64,000 bases of DNA from Anaerolineae bacterium (GTDB lineage Bacteria; Chloroflexota; Anaerolineae; Aggregatilineales; UBA2796): the NCBI GenBank assembly GCA_019637615.1, contig JAHBVJ010000009.1, positions 124,001-188,000 of the forward strand, read 5' to 3'. Positions 42,788-49,997 of the stretch are shown here, piece after piece. The notes below the pieces were generated by a model. It was not told the DNA's origin, made no database searches, and saw only the letters and a program-made list of their open reading frames with translations. Position numbers and translations under genes: made by a program. Numbering within the stretch: the stretch's first letter is position 1; every line of letters begins with the position of its first letter.

Positions 42788-43903
42788 TTGACTCAGACGC
42801 CAACCTATGCTGATTTATGGGGATGGTACGAAGAAGTTCGACAATCCGCCATTCAAACCAGCAACGAACCTATTTTACGCGCAATGGACTTACATAACGA
42901 GGGGTGGCGCAACCGTGAACGCGACCCACAACATACCCTAACATTATGGAACGAATCCAAAATTCTCGCGCAAGTCGCTGGCAACACATGGCTGGCCTTG
43001 TATTACGGCTATTGGTGCTGCGAAGCGCTGACGTTCTATCTGGATAATATCCAAGATGGCCTTGATGAGGCGGTCAAGTTGGTGGTGGAGGCCAACAAGC
43101 CGGAATATCGCCACTGTCCGGTGCTAGGGCGCGTCTACCGCATGGTCATCGACGCCTATTCGCTCACCGATGTGCTCGGCTACGAAGACAACATCCGCCA
43201 GATGCTCGATTTTATTGAATCTTCGATCCCCGTCGATGTCGATACACATTCGCTGCTAGTGGCGCATCATCTAGTGCTGGCGACGGAAAGCGGCGATCTG
43301 AAAGGCGCGTATGAGTGGGCTAACAAATACTTAGAAGTCAGTGAGCATTCGGATTTCCGTAAGACGACGGCGCACCTCACCATGTGCCAGCTCCACCATC
43401 TACGTGAACAGTACGCGCCAGCCTTGGCCTATGCGCAGACGGGCGAATTGGCGGCGCAGCAGAGCCGCCGCGTTGCCAGCCGCGCGGTAGCCTTCGCGTG
43501 GCAAGCCTTGTTGTTGCACGAAATGGGCAAGATCGAGGAGGCGCATCTGCTGTTTCAGCGGGCAACCTCGGTGCGGGCGGGTCTGGGCACCAAACCGAGC
43601 GGGACGTATTATGATGTCCTGTCCAAATATCACGAACTGCGCGGCGAGATCGAACCCGCGCTGCATCTGCGGGAACGCGCTATCGCAGATGTCAGCGGCA
43701 CGGGGCAACTCTACGGTGAGTGCAAAGCGCGCTTGCTGTATACCTGTCTGCTTGGGCGCTTGGGACGGCCTATCGACTCGGCACTGGCTTCAGTACGGGA
43801 GGCGGCACAGCGGTTGATTGCGCCCCACAAATTTCACCCTAAGATCGAGATGGTGGAACGGGGCATCTACGAGGAAAAAATAATCTGGGGCTTGGTGGAC
43901 TGA
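42788..43903 (+). CDS. TPR-like helical-repeat protein, paralog 1, divergent from Hsp90
   Basis: This 371-residue protein starts at TTG 42788, supported by CTGGAG upstream and by alignment to paralog 2 (both begin T-P/P-T-Y-x-D/N-L-W-G-W). The protein is all-helical with TPR-like helix pairs (W-L-A-L-Y-Y-G-Y-W-C-C-E-A; H-E-M-G-K-I-E-E-A-H-L-L-F-Q-R-A) but no catalytic motif. It shares about half its residues with the next gene, with the closest match in the G-Y-W-C-C-E and Y-K/N-P-E-Y segments. Its position beside Hsp90 suggests a TPR co-chaperone or client adaptor, which is inference. Its stop overlaps the next ATG (TGATG). Confidence 0.82.
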   Translation: MTQTPTYADLWGWYEEVRQSAIQTSNEPILRAMDLHNEGWRNRERDPQHTLTLWNESKILAQVAGNTWLALYYGYWCCEALTFYLDNIQDGLDEAVKLVVEANKPEYRHCPVLGRVYRMVIDAYSLTDVLGYEDNIRQMLDFIESSIPVDVDTHSLLVAHHLVLATESGDLKGAYEWANKYLEVSEHSDFRKTTAHLTMCQLHHLREQYAPALAYAQTGELAAQQSRRVASRAVAFAWQALLLHEMGKIEEAHLLFQRATSVRAGLGTKPSGTYYDVLSKYHELRGEIEPALHLRERAIADVSGTGQLYGECKARLLYTCLLGRLGRPIDSALASVREAAQRLIAPHKFHPKIEMVERGIYEEKIIWGLVD

Positions 43904-45006
43904 TGCCAACCTATGTGAATTTGTGGGGCTGGTTCTACGATCTGCGGCAGACCGCCTTCTCCACAGGCAACAAAGATGTATTGCGCTCGATTGCGCTGCA
44001 CAGCGAAGGCTGGGATAACCGCGAACGCGATCCGCAGGGCACGCTGGCGATGTGGCGCGAGGCACGGGCACTGGCGCTCAAGGCTGGTCAAGCGTGGTTA
44101 GCGCTGTTTCATGGCTATTGGTGCTGCGAAGCCATTCTCGGCTATCTCGATGATGTCAAAGAGGGGTTGGACGCTGCCGTTAAGCTCAGTGTAGAAGCCT
44201 ACAAACCAGAATATCAGGATTGTCCGGTAGTCGGGCAGGCGCAGCGCATCCTCGTGGATGCCTACATCAGGACGGACATCCTCGGCTACGAGACGCAGAT
44301 ACGCGAGGCGCTCGACTACATCGAAACCAACATCCCGCTGCCGGAAAGCACTTACCGTCTGCTGATGGCGCACCGTTCCCGCCTCGAATACGAGTGTGGC
44401 ACGCTCACCGAGTCGCATCTCTGGGCGCGCAAATTCCTCGATCTCAGTGAACGCTCGGATTTTCACCGTTCCATCGCCTTACTGTGGCTGTGCAACCTTG
44501 AATATCGGCTCGGCAGAACCGAGAAATTGATGGAATACGCCGCTAGTGCCCTCCGCAGTGCGCAGCGCAGCCAGCGCCTTGGCAGTCAGGCCACCTGTTA
44601 CCTGTGGCAAGCGGTACTCGCGGCAAAACAGGGCGAAGTCGTGCGGGCGGCGCAATTCCACCGTCAGGCGACCTTGTTGCGCACGACCATCGGCACGCAG
44701 CCCGATGATGTCTACGACGATCTGCTGACAGAATACTATGAATATGCCGATGAGCCAGACAATGCCGTCGCATGGCGTGAAAACCGCATCACTTACCTGA
44801 TGGGCAAAGAGCAGCATTATTGGGCATTCATGGAGCAGGTGAAATATGCCTGTTTGCTTGGACGGCTAGGTCGTCCCATCGAGGCTGTCTTGGCGAGTGC
44901 CACCACGACGGCGCACAATCTGCTGAAGCCAGCGCCCCTCCTCGCCAAGCTGGATCAGGTGGCGGCGGGCAATTATGACGAGCAGGCCATCCTGCGCACG
45001 CGGTGA
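43903..45006 (+). CDS. TPR-like helical-repeat protein, paralog 2
   Basis: This 367-residue protein overlaps paralog 1 by one base, so it is translationally coupled. It keeps the same segments: L-H-S-E-G-W-D-N-R-E-R-D-P-Q, W-L-A-L-F-H-G-Y-W-C-C-E-A and Y-K-P-E-Y-Q-D-C-P-V-V-G. It arose by tandem duplication, and the lengths agree within four residues. No signal peptide or enzymatic motif is seen. The next gene (AraC-type) begins inside its stop codon, so all three plus-strand genes form one operon opposite Hsp90. Confidence 0.82.
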   Translation: MPTYVNLWGWFYDLRQTAFSTGNKDVLRSIALHSEGWDNRERDPQGTLAMWREARALALKAGQAWLALFHGYWCCEAILGYLDDVKEGLDAAVKLSVEAYKPEYQDCPVVGQAQRILVDAYIRTDILGYETQIREALDYIETNIPLPESTYRLLMAHRSRLEYECGTLTESHLWARKFLDLSERSDFHRSIALLWLCNLEYRLGRTEKLMEYAASALRSAQRSQRLGSQATCYLWQAVLAAKQGEVVRAAQFHRQATLLRTTIGTQPDDVYDDLLTEYYEYADEPDNAVAWRENRITYLMGKEQHYWAFMEQVKYACLLGRLGRPIEAVLASATTTAHNLLKPAPLLAKLDQVAAGNYDEQAILRTR

Positions 45007-45854
45007 GATGCAGTATGCCAAACAGTATGCCCAAAGAGTGGTCACAGTTCTACACGCGCCCGAACCTGCACGATCTCTCGTTTTTGCACGCGGCCTTCAT
45101 CAATCACAGCTTCGCGCGGCATGTGCATGACTACTTCGTGATCGGGATCATCGAGGCGGGCTTGCAGACCTTCTCGTATCGCGGCGAGAAGCATGCCACC
45201 GCGACGACGGGCATCATCATCTTGAATCCCGATGAGCCGCACACGGGCGAAGCCGCGACTCCGTCGGGTTTCACCTATAAAGCGCTGTATCCCTCCGCCG
45301 CGTTGATGCAGTTGGCGGTGATGGAAAGCACAGGGCACGATCGTGGCGTGCCCTTCTTCCGCGATCCGGTGATCTACGATGCGCCGCTTGCCCGCCGTCT
45401 CTTCACGTTGCATCGTGCGCTGCTAAATCCCGCCGAGTCCCTCGCCGCCGAGATGCATCTCCTGAGCGCACTCTCCGATCTGGTCACGCGGCACGCCGAT
45501 CCCAAGTATCCGCTCGGCACAGTGGGACACGAACGCGCCATCGTTCGCCGTGCCCGCGAATATCTTGACGCCCACTATGATCAAGATGTCTCTCTCAGCC
45601 AGTTAGCGCAGATCGTGGCGCTCAGTCCGTTCCATCTGGCGCGCGTCTTCAGCGCTGAAGTCGGCTTGCCCCCACACGCCTATTTAGAGAGCATCCGCAT
45701 CCGTCACGCGCAGCGCCTTCTCGCACTCGGTCAACCCGCCGTCGAGGTCGCCCTCGCGACCGGCTTTGTCGATCAGAGCCACTTCACCAACCGCTTCAAG
45801 CGCATGGTCGGCGTCACTCCCGGTCAATTCGCCAAACAGAGTACCACCGCTTAA
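45003..45854 (+). CDS. AraC-family transcriptional regulator with cupin sensor domain
   Basis: In this 283-residue protein, residues about 15-160 form the AraC cupin-like arm (F-I-N-H-S-F-A-R-H-V-H-D-Y-F-V-I-G-I-I-E, L-N-P-D-E-P-H-T-G-E). Residues about 180-278 are two HTH units (D-V-S-L-S-Q-L-A-Q-I-V-A-L-S-P-F-H-L-A-R-V-F and F-V-D-Q-S-H-F-T-N-R-F-K-R-M-V-G-V-T-P-G). Start GTG 45003 overlaps the preceding stop (GTGA); ATG 45015 or 45027 are alternatives. The cupin part usually senses a small ligand. Cotranscription with the helical-repeat pair may be incidental. Confidence 0.9.
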   Translation: MRCSMPNSMPKEWSQFYTRPNLHDLSFLHAAFINHSFARHVHDYFVIGIIEAGLQTFSYRGEKHATATTGIIILNPDEPHTGEAATPSGFTYKALYPSAALMQLAVMESTGHDRGVPFFRDPVIYDAPLARRLFTLHRALLNPAESLAAEMHLLSALSDLVTRHADPKYPLGTVGHERAIVRRAREYLDAHYDQDVSLSQLAQIVALSPFHLARVFSAEVGLPPHAYLESIRIRHAQRLLALGQPAVEVALATGFVDQSHFTNRFKRMVGVTPGQFAKQSTTA

Positions 45855-45932
45855 GGTCGAGCTACTTTTGCCCTTCCAGACGCTGGTAGCGACGCCTGCT
45901 ATCGCACAAGACCACACGCTAGGCCGCAATGC

Positions 45933-46382
45933 CTATTTTTTTGCGGTTTTCCACAATATTTGGTGTATATGCCCGTCTTGAGACTTTATATACTCGTATG
46001 AACCTTGCACGATTTGCTCAAGAATTGGCAGTTCTACATCACTCAGTCGCCTGATATAAAGGCAGTACCCGGTAGTGGTATGTTTACCCAACTTCGCCAG
46101 CAACTCGGAATAGCGTCCCGTGCCATCCATAAGGTAAACGGTTATCTTACCTTTTCTCGGATAAAAGCCGATGGTATGACCGTCGCCTTCGCGCCCGCTG
46201 TCGTATTTGTAGTGATAGCTACCAAACCCAATCGTCCCCGCATTCCACAGCTTCGGCTCATGACCGCTTATCCGCTGCATCATTTCCATAAGCACTTGGC
46301 TGTCTTTGACGGTTTGCTCATCATCAAGTGAAGCAATGTAGTCTTTGACCGCGCTGTCGTTTTGATCAGGTATGTTGTCCAT
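45933..46382 (-). CDS. DUF1801 protein (YdhG-like)
   Basis: This 149-residue protein belongs to DUF1801, shown by V-K-D-Y-I-A-S-L-D-D-E near 14, M-M-Q-R-I-S-G-H-E-P-K-L-W-N-A-G-T-I-G-F-G-S-Y near 34-56, and I-G-F-Y-P-R-K-G-K-I-T-V-Y near 72. It is a small beta-sheet protein with a conserved pocket and no proven function; some homologs are encoded near iron genes, but there is no such context here. It is convergent with AraC, with 78 nt between. Confidence 0.9.
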   Translation of the reverse strand: MDNIPDQNDSAVKDYIASLDDEQTVKDSQVLMEMMQRISGHEPKLWNAGTIGFGSYHYKYDSGREGDGHTIGFYPRKGKITVYLMDGTGRYSELLAKLGKHTTTGYCLYIRRLSDVELPILEQIVQGSYEYIKSQDGHIHQILWKTAKK

Positions 46383-46653
46383 AGGTCAATTGCACAGTCC
46401 CTCTCCGAACATTTGTTGAGTTTCAATATTGTACACGTTTATAGCACAAAACACCATAGTTATACGAACAAATTCGCTATACAAACAAGATACGCGCGTC
46501 ATACTGTTTATCGGGTCATTCACACCGAATAGATGCCGGATTTTGCTGGCGCTCTACCGTCTGGACTTCTATTTTCTTCAACACGATCAACGTTGGGCGG
46601 TGCTGCGGAATAACCTGCGCGGCGTCTCGTCTGATCTCAACCTGTGTGCTTAT

Positions 46654-46778
46654 GATCTTTCAAAAAATAGGGCAGGAATACGCCGATCACGCCAATGCTT
46701 ATTCTTGAGTCCCGAAGGGACTTCGTAAGGTAAGCCCGACAATTCATTGTCGGGATCGATTGTTTAAACACTATTAGC
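46654..46778. repeat. Two-hairpin intergenic repeat, copy C
   Basis: TCTTTCAAAAAATAGGGCAG at the left end, GTCCC-GAA-GGGAC, and the perfect CCCGACAAT/ATTGTCGGG hairpin (46735-46754) match copies B and D. The segment before it (46587-46635) resembles 14635-14684. It lies in a 514-nt gap; the rest of the gap holds the promoter at 46811 and nothing else that I recognise. Unlike copies B and D, no RNA module follows. Confidence 0.82.
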
Positions 46779-46810
46779 ATCAAACACCAGTTTGTAACTT
46801 TCATGTAAAA

Positions 46811-46844
46811 CATACTTGACATGAAGTATGATTTGTATTACATT
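46811..46844 (+). promoter_or_regulatory. Promoter with overlapping palindrome for the DUF2178/HTH operon
   Basis: CATACTT-GACATG-AAGTATG (46811-46830) is a perfect 7-bp inverted repeat that covers a TTGACA -35 box (46816-46821); TACATT 17 nt on is a possible -10. The HTH protein encoded two genes downstream (47345) is the natural candidate repressor. Confidence 0.65.
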
Positions 46845-46896
46845 ATGTCCATTGAACATTACATCGAGTAAAGCATAGCAGACAGGCAAGGCCACG

Positions 46897-47343
46897 ATGT
46901 CCTACCAAGAAAAGCGCGCACTCGTCTCCTTGATCAGTTCCATTCTGATTACCGCGTTGTATTCGGCCTATATGGCGCAGCGCTACCCGACCAGCGACGC
47001 CTATTCGATTGAAGTCTTCCGCTTCTGGGGAGCCTTCTTTTTAATCCTGATTGTGGTTTCAATCGTGGCGAGGATCGTGATCTACATCCTGTTCAGCATC
47101 ATCAACACGCTTGCCACGCGCGAAGAAGAACCGTCGATCACGGATGAACGCGACAGACTGATCGAGCTGAAATCCAATCGGAATGCGTTGTGGGTCTTTT
47201 CGGTTGGCGTCCTGATCGCGATGGGGTCGTTGGTCGTGGATATGCCGCCCTCCGTCATGTTCGTCATCCTGATAGGCGCGGGGCTGGCGTCTGACATGAT
47301 CAGTGAACTTTCGCAGTTCGTGTTTTATCGACGGGGTTTCTAG
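46897..47343 (+). CDS. DUF2178 membrane protein
   Basis: This 148-residue protein has four membrane helices (about 8-28, 42-70, 98-116, 118-138) with a charged cytoplasmic loop E-E-P-S-I-T-D-E-R-D-R-L-I-E-L-K-S between helices 2 and 3. This E-R-D-x2-I motif, followed by the helix pair, is the DUF2178 hallmark. Its function is unknown, but across bacteria the gene is regularly followed by a small XRE/HTH_3 regulator, as here with 1 nt between stop and start. Confidence 0.85.
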   Translation: MSYQEKRALVSLISSILITALYSAYMAQRYPTSDAYSIEVFRFWGAFFLILIVVSIVARIVIYILFSIINTLATREEEPSITDERDRLIELKSNRNALWVFSVGVLIAMGSLVVDMPPSVMFVILIGAGLASDMISELSQFVFYRRGF

Positions 47344-47344
47344 C

Positions 47345-47566
47345 ATGGGCAAAGCAGAGATCACCAACAACATTCGGAAACTGCGCTTTAACCGTGACGA
47401 AATGACGCAGCAAGCCCTAGCCGACAAGGTAGGCGTGACGCGGCAAACCATCGTCGCCATCGAGAAAGGCAACTACTCGCCTTCGTTGGAATTAGCCTTC
47501 CGCATCGCCCGTGTTTTCGGCGCTACGGTGGAAGAAGTCTTCTCGTTTGAAGAAAAAGATTCTTGA
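47345..47566 (+). CDS. Small XRE-family (YgzD-type) HTH regulator
   Basis: ATG 47345 (73 residues) begins right after the DUF2178 stop; longer frames would overlap that gene. It is a single HTH_3 domain (I-R-K-L-R-F-N-R-D-E-M-T-Q-Q-A-L-A-D-K-V-G-V-T-R-Q-T-I-V-A-I-E-K-G-N-Y-x-P-S-L), closing V-E-E-V-F-S-F-E-E. Proteins of this size bind as dimers, probably to CATACTT-N6-AAGTATG at the operon's promoter, controlling their membrane partner. Whether it responds to a signal is unknown. Confidence 0.9.
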   Translation: MGKAEITNNIRKLRFNRDEMTQQALADKVGVTRQTIVAIEKGNYSPSLELAFRIARVFGATVEEVFSFEEKDS

Positions 47567-47619
47567 AGGGTGTCATCAATTTTTAGCCATCGGATCGCAG
47601 CATCCCTAGGAGGGAACCC

Positions 47620-48618
47620 ATGAAAGCGATTGTCTACACAGAATACGGTTCGCCGGACGTATTACAACTCAACGAGGTCACGCAGCCCACGCCCAAGGAC
47701 AACGAAGTATTAGTCAAGGTGCGTGCTACGCCCGTGAATTTCGGGGATATGCTGGCGCGGAATTTCAAAGCCGTTACGCCGCGCAATTTCGGGATGCCGC
47801 TGTTTATGTGGCTGCCCGCACGGCTGGCACTCGGCTTCAACAAACCGCGCCGCCATATTTTGGGCAGTGAGTTCGCGGGTGATGTTGAAGCGGTTGGCAA
47901 AAGCGTCACGCGCTTCAAGGTGGGCGATCCGGTCTTTGGCTATTGCGCGATGAATTTCGGTGCGAACGCTGAATACCTGTGTATGCCGGAAACTGGCGTC
48001 ATGGCGATCAAGCCGACCAATATGAGCTATGAAGAAGCCGCCGCCGTCCCTTATGGTGCCTTGACCGCACTAACTCTCCTGCGAAAAGTGAATATCCAGC
48101 CCGGACAAAAAGTCCTGATCAACGGCGCATCCGGCGGGATCGGTTCGGCGGCGGTGCAGCTCGCCAAGCATGTATTCGGGGCAGAAGTGACGGGCGTCTG
48201 TGGCACGCCGCGCCTCAGTTTCGTGAAGGCGCTCGGCGCGGATAAGGTCATCGACTACACCAAGCAGGATTTCACGCAGAGCGACGAACGCTACGATCTG
48301 ATCTTCGACATCTTGGGCAAATGCTCGTTTTCACGCTGCCAGCGCGTGCTCAAGCCGGATGGACGCCTGCTGTTCGCCAGCTTCAAGATGAAACAGCTTT
48401 TCCAGATGCTGTGGACTTCCAAGTTCAGCCGTCAAAAGGTAATCTGCACCTTGTCATCGGAAACGCCAGCCGATCTCGTGTTTGTCAAAGAGCTGTGCGA
48501 GGCGGGCAAGTTCACGGCGATCATCGACAAATGCTACCCGTTGGAACAGACCGCCGAGGCGCACCGCTACATCGAATCTGGGCATAAGCAAGGCCAGATC
48601 GTCGTCACGCTCGCCTAA
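47620..48618 (+). CDS. Zinc-independent medium-chain alcohol dehydrogenase/quinone reductase
   Basis: This 332-residue protein has the MDR fold: a GroES-like N-terminal domain (V-L-V-K-V-R-A-T-P-V-N-F-G-D), then a Rossmann domain with Y-G-A-L-T-A-L near 147 and V-L-I-N-G-A-S-G-G-I-G-S-A-A-V-Q-L-A near 163-180. Cysteine zinc ligands of the alcohol-dehydrogenase type are absent, so it belongs to the quinone-oxidoreductase-like branch using NADPH. It probably reduces alkenals or quinones. A strong AGGAGGGAAC precedes the ATG. It follows the HTH gene on the same strand. Confidence 0.92.
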   Translation: MKAIVYTEYGSPDVLQLNEVTQPTPKDNEVLVKVRATPVNFGDMLARNFKAVTPRNFGMPLFMWLPARLALGFNKPRRHILGSEFAGDVEAVGKSVTRFKVGDPVFGYCAMNFGANAEYLCMPETGVMAIKPTNMSYEEAAAVPYGALTALTLLRKVNIQPGQKVLINGASGGIGSAAVQLAKHVFGAEVTGVCGTPRLSFVKALGADKVIDYTKQDFTQSDERYDLIFDILGKCSFSRCQRVLKPDGRLLFASFKMKQLFQMLWTSKFSRQKVICTLSSETPADLVFVKELCEAGKFTAIIDKCYPLEQTAEAHRYIESGHKQGQIVVTLA

Positions 48619-48747
48619 CTAGACCAGACCTTACGCCGCCACAATGAGCAAGATTTTGCAAGACGCCGCGCGCCACTTCGCGTACACTGCCTGAAGCTGC
48701 TGAAGCCAGCACGACAACACGTAAGTGAACGAGACAAAGGCAAGCCC

Positions 48748-49158
48748 ATGAAATTTGATACCAAGCTCGCGGTGGTGGTACGCGATGATCTGCCCACGTG
48801 GCAAAAACTGAACATGACGGCGTTTCTGGTCAGCGGGATCGCGGCGAAAAAGCCAGAGATCATCGGTGAAGATTACGAGGACGGATCGGGCAATCTCTAT
48901 TTGCCGATGTTCCGCCAGCCGACGATGGTCTTTGGCGCGAGTGCCGATCAAATCCGACGCGCCTATGATCGGGCGATGCAAAACGGTGTACAAATCTCGC
49001 TGTTCACCGAAGATTTATTCTCCACCGGCCATGACGAAGCTAACCGTGCCGCCGTTAAAGCCGTCCCGCGTGAGGCATTGAACGTGGTGGGGATGGCTTT
49101 CCACGCGCCCAAGAAGGTAGCCGACAAAATCTTGGACGGTCTATCGCTGCACAAATAG
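48748..49158 (+). CDS. DUF2000 family protein
   Basis: In this 136-residue protein, L-A-V-V-V-R-D-D-L-P-T-W-Q-K-L-N-M-T-A-F-L-V-S-G near 7-30, Y-L-P-M-F-R-Q-P-T near 51 and T-G-H-D-E-A-N-R-A-A-V near 93 match DUF2000, a small alpha/beta fold of the peptidyl-tRNA hydrolase 2 type that lacks proven activity. It is a single gene behind the MDR gene. A hairpin CAGCCCG/CGGGCTG (about 49172-49197) follows and may end the transcript. Confidence 0.88.
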   Translation: MKFDTKLAVVVRDDLPTWQKLNMTAFLVSGIAAKKPEIIGEDYEDGSGNLYLPMFRQPTMVFGASADQIRRAYDRAMQNGVQISLFTEDLFSTGHDEANRAAVKAVPREALNVVGMAFHAPKKVADKILDGLSLHK

Positions 49159-49239
49159 CCTGCCCCGTTTGCAGCCCGCCGACAAACCGACGGGCTGTGA
49201 CATTCTTGAACGAACGAATGCAAAAACCGACGCTCACAC

Positions 49240-49434
49240 CAACGCTTTTTCTTGAGTCCTTTTAGTGGACTTCTTGAACTTGTAACCGGGGGTTAATGGT
49301 CTTTCAAAAAATAAGGCAGGAATACGCTGCGCACGTCAACGCATTTTCTTGAGTCCCGAAGGGACTTCGTAAGGTAAGCCCGACAATTCATTGTCGGGGA
49401 TCGATTGCCTGACTAATCTCTTAAACACTATCAA
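49240..49434. repeat. Two-hairpin intergenic repeat, copy D, with a degenerate half-copy
   Basis: A degenerate unit (CTTGAGTCC...GGACTTCTTG, 49250-49275) precedes the full copy (49296-49434). The full copy has GTCCC-GAA-GGGAC and the perfect CCCGACAAT/ATTGTCGGG hairpin (49379-49398). It agrees with copy B almost throughout, including GACTAAT(C/T)TCTTAAACAC at the right end. The gap 49159-49997 otherwise holds the RNA module described next. Confidence 0.87.
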
Positions 49435-49594
49435 CCCTCGGCGTGCGTTGGCAACACACCCACGTTTCCCATGCTAATTTCTTCACCACCCTCAACGTTG
49501 AGTGGCGTTTCCGCAACGCCATGTAACCTACCTACAACTGAGAACCTTTACAGCTTTTTTATAAGTTCTTACACAGTTCTAATGCATTGCCTAC

Positions 49595-49622
49595 TTGACT
49601 CTCTACAGAATTGATGTAGAAT
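49595..49622 (+). promoter_or_regulatory. Promoter of putative structured RNA, copy 2
   Basis: TTGACT (49595-49600), a 16-nt spacer and TAGAAT (49617-49622), with the same flanking ACTTGACTCT as at 15522-15531 and the same spacing, although the spacer sequence has diverged. Confidence 0.75.
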
Positions 49623-49628
49623 GTTTGA

Positions 49629-49933
49629 ACTACTCAGAACTACGTCTTGGGAGAATGTGGGCGTGGCAGCTTCCCCTTCACAGACCAATGGCAACGAGTA
49701 GGCACCTTAACATTGCGGGTCGAAGTGTCCCATCAACGCCAGTTGTTAACGCGGTCAACATAGTGTAGATCGTGTAACATCGGACACCAGGCTCTATACG
49801 GCTGACCTGTGCCTCGCTTGGCCTTCCTGACAACGGTGCGCCAAACGCATCATCAGAACACTTCATCGGACACGCGCTCTGTTTCCAGAATGATCCCGCT
49901 CGCACCAGCCAACAGTATCACTTCAGGGATCAT
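49629..49933 (+). ncRNA. Putative structured non-coding RNA, copy 2
   Basis: This is the paralog of the RNA at 15558-15845; ends are approximate. Preserved features are GTCT/AGAC closing stem (49644-49647/49682-49685) with GGGAG/CTTCC inside (different sequence, same pairing as copy 1); CAGACCAATGG (49681-49691); CATC(AA)CGCCAGTT (49731-49744); TTGGC/GCCAA stem near 49818-49845; and the 44-nt 3' hairpin ATGATCCC/GGGATCAT (49890-49933), identical in length and nearly identical in sequence. Between these, primary sequence has diverged, which indicates selection on structure rather than recent copying. No coding frame was seen. Confidence 0.65.
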
Positions 49934-49960
49934 CACCCACACGCTCATCACGACGGCGCA

Positions 49961-49988
49961 GCCAGCACTCAGGACTAAGCACTAAGCA
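49961..49988. repeat. Tandem heptamers before the ABC-F gene
   Basis: GCCAGCA (degenerate), CTCAGGA, CTAAGCA and CTAAGCA run in tandem, ending 9 nt before the 3' end of the minus-strand ABC-F gene, in the same relative place as the array at 15961. Confidence 0.8.
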
Positions 49989-49997
49989 CTTCTTTTG

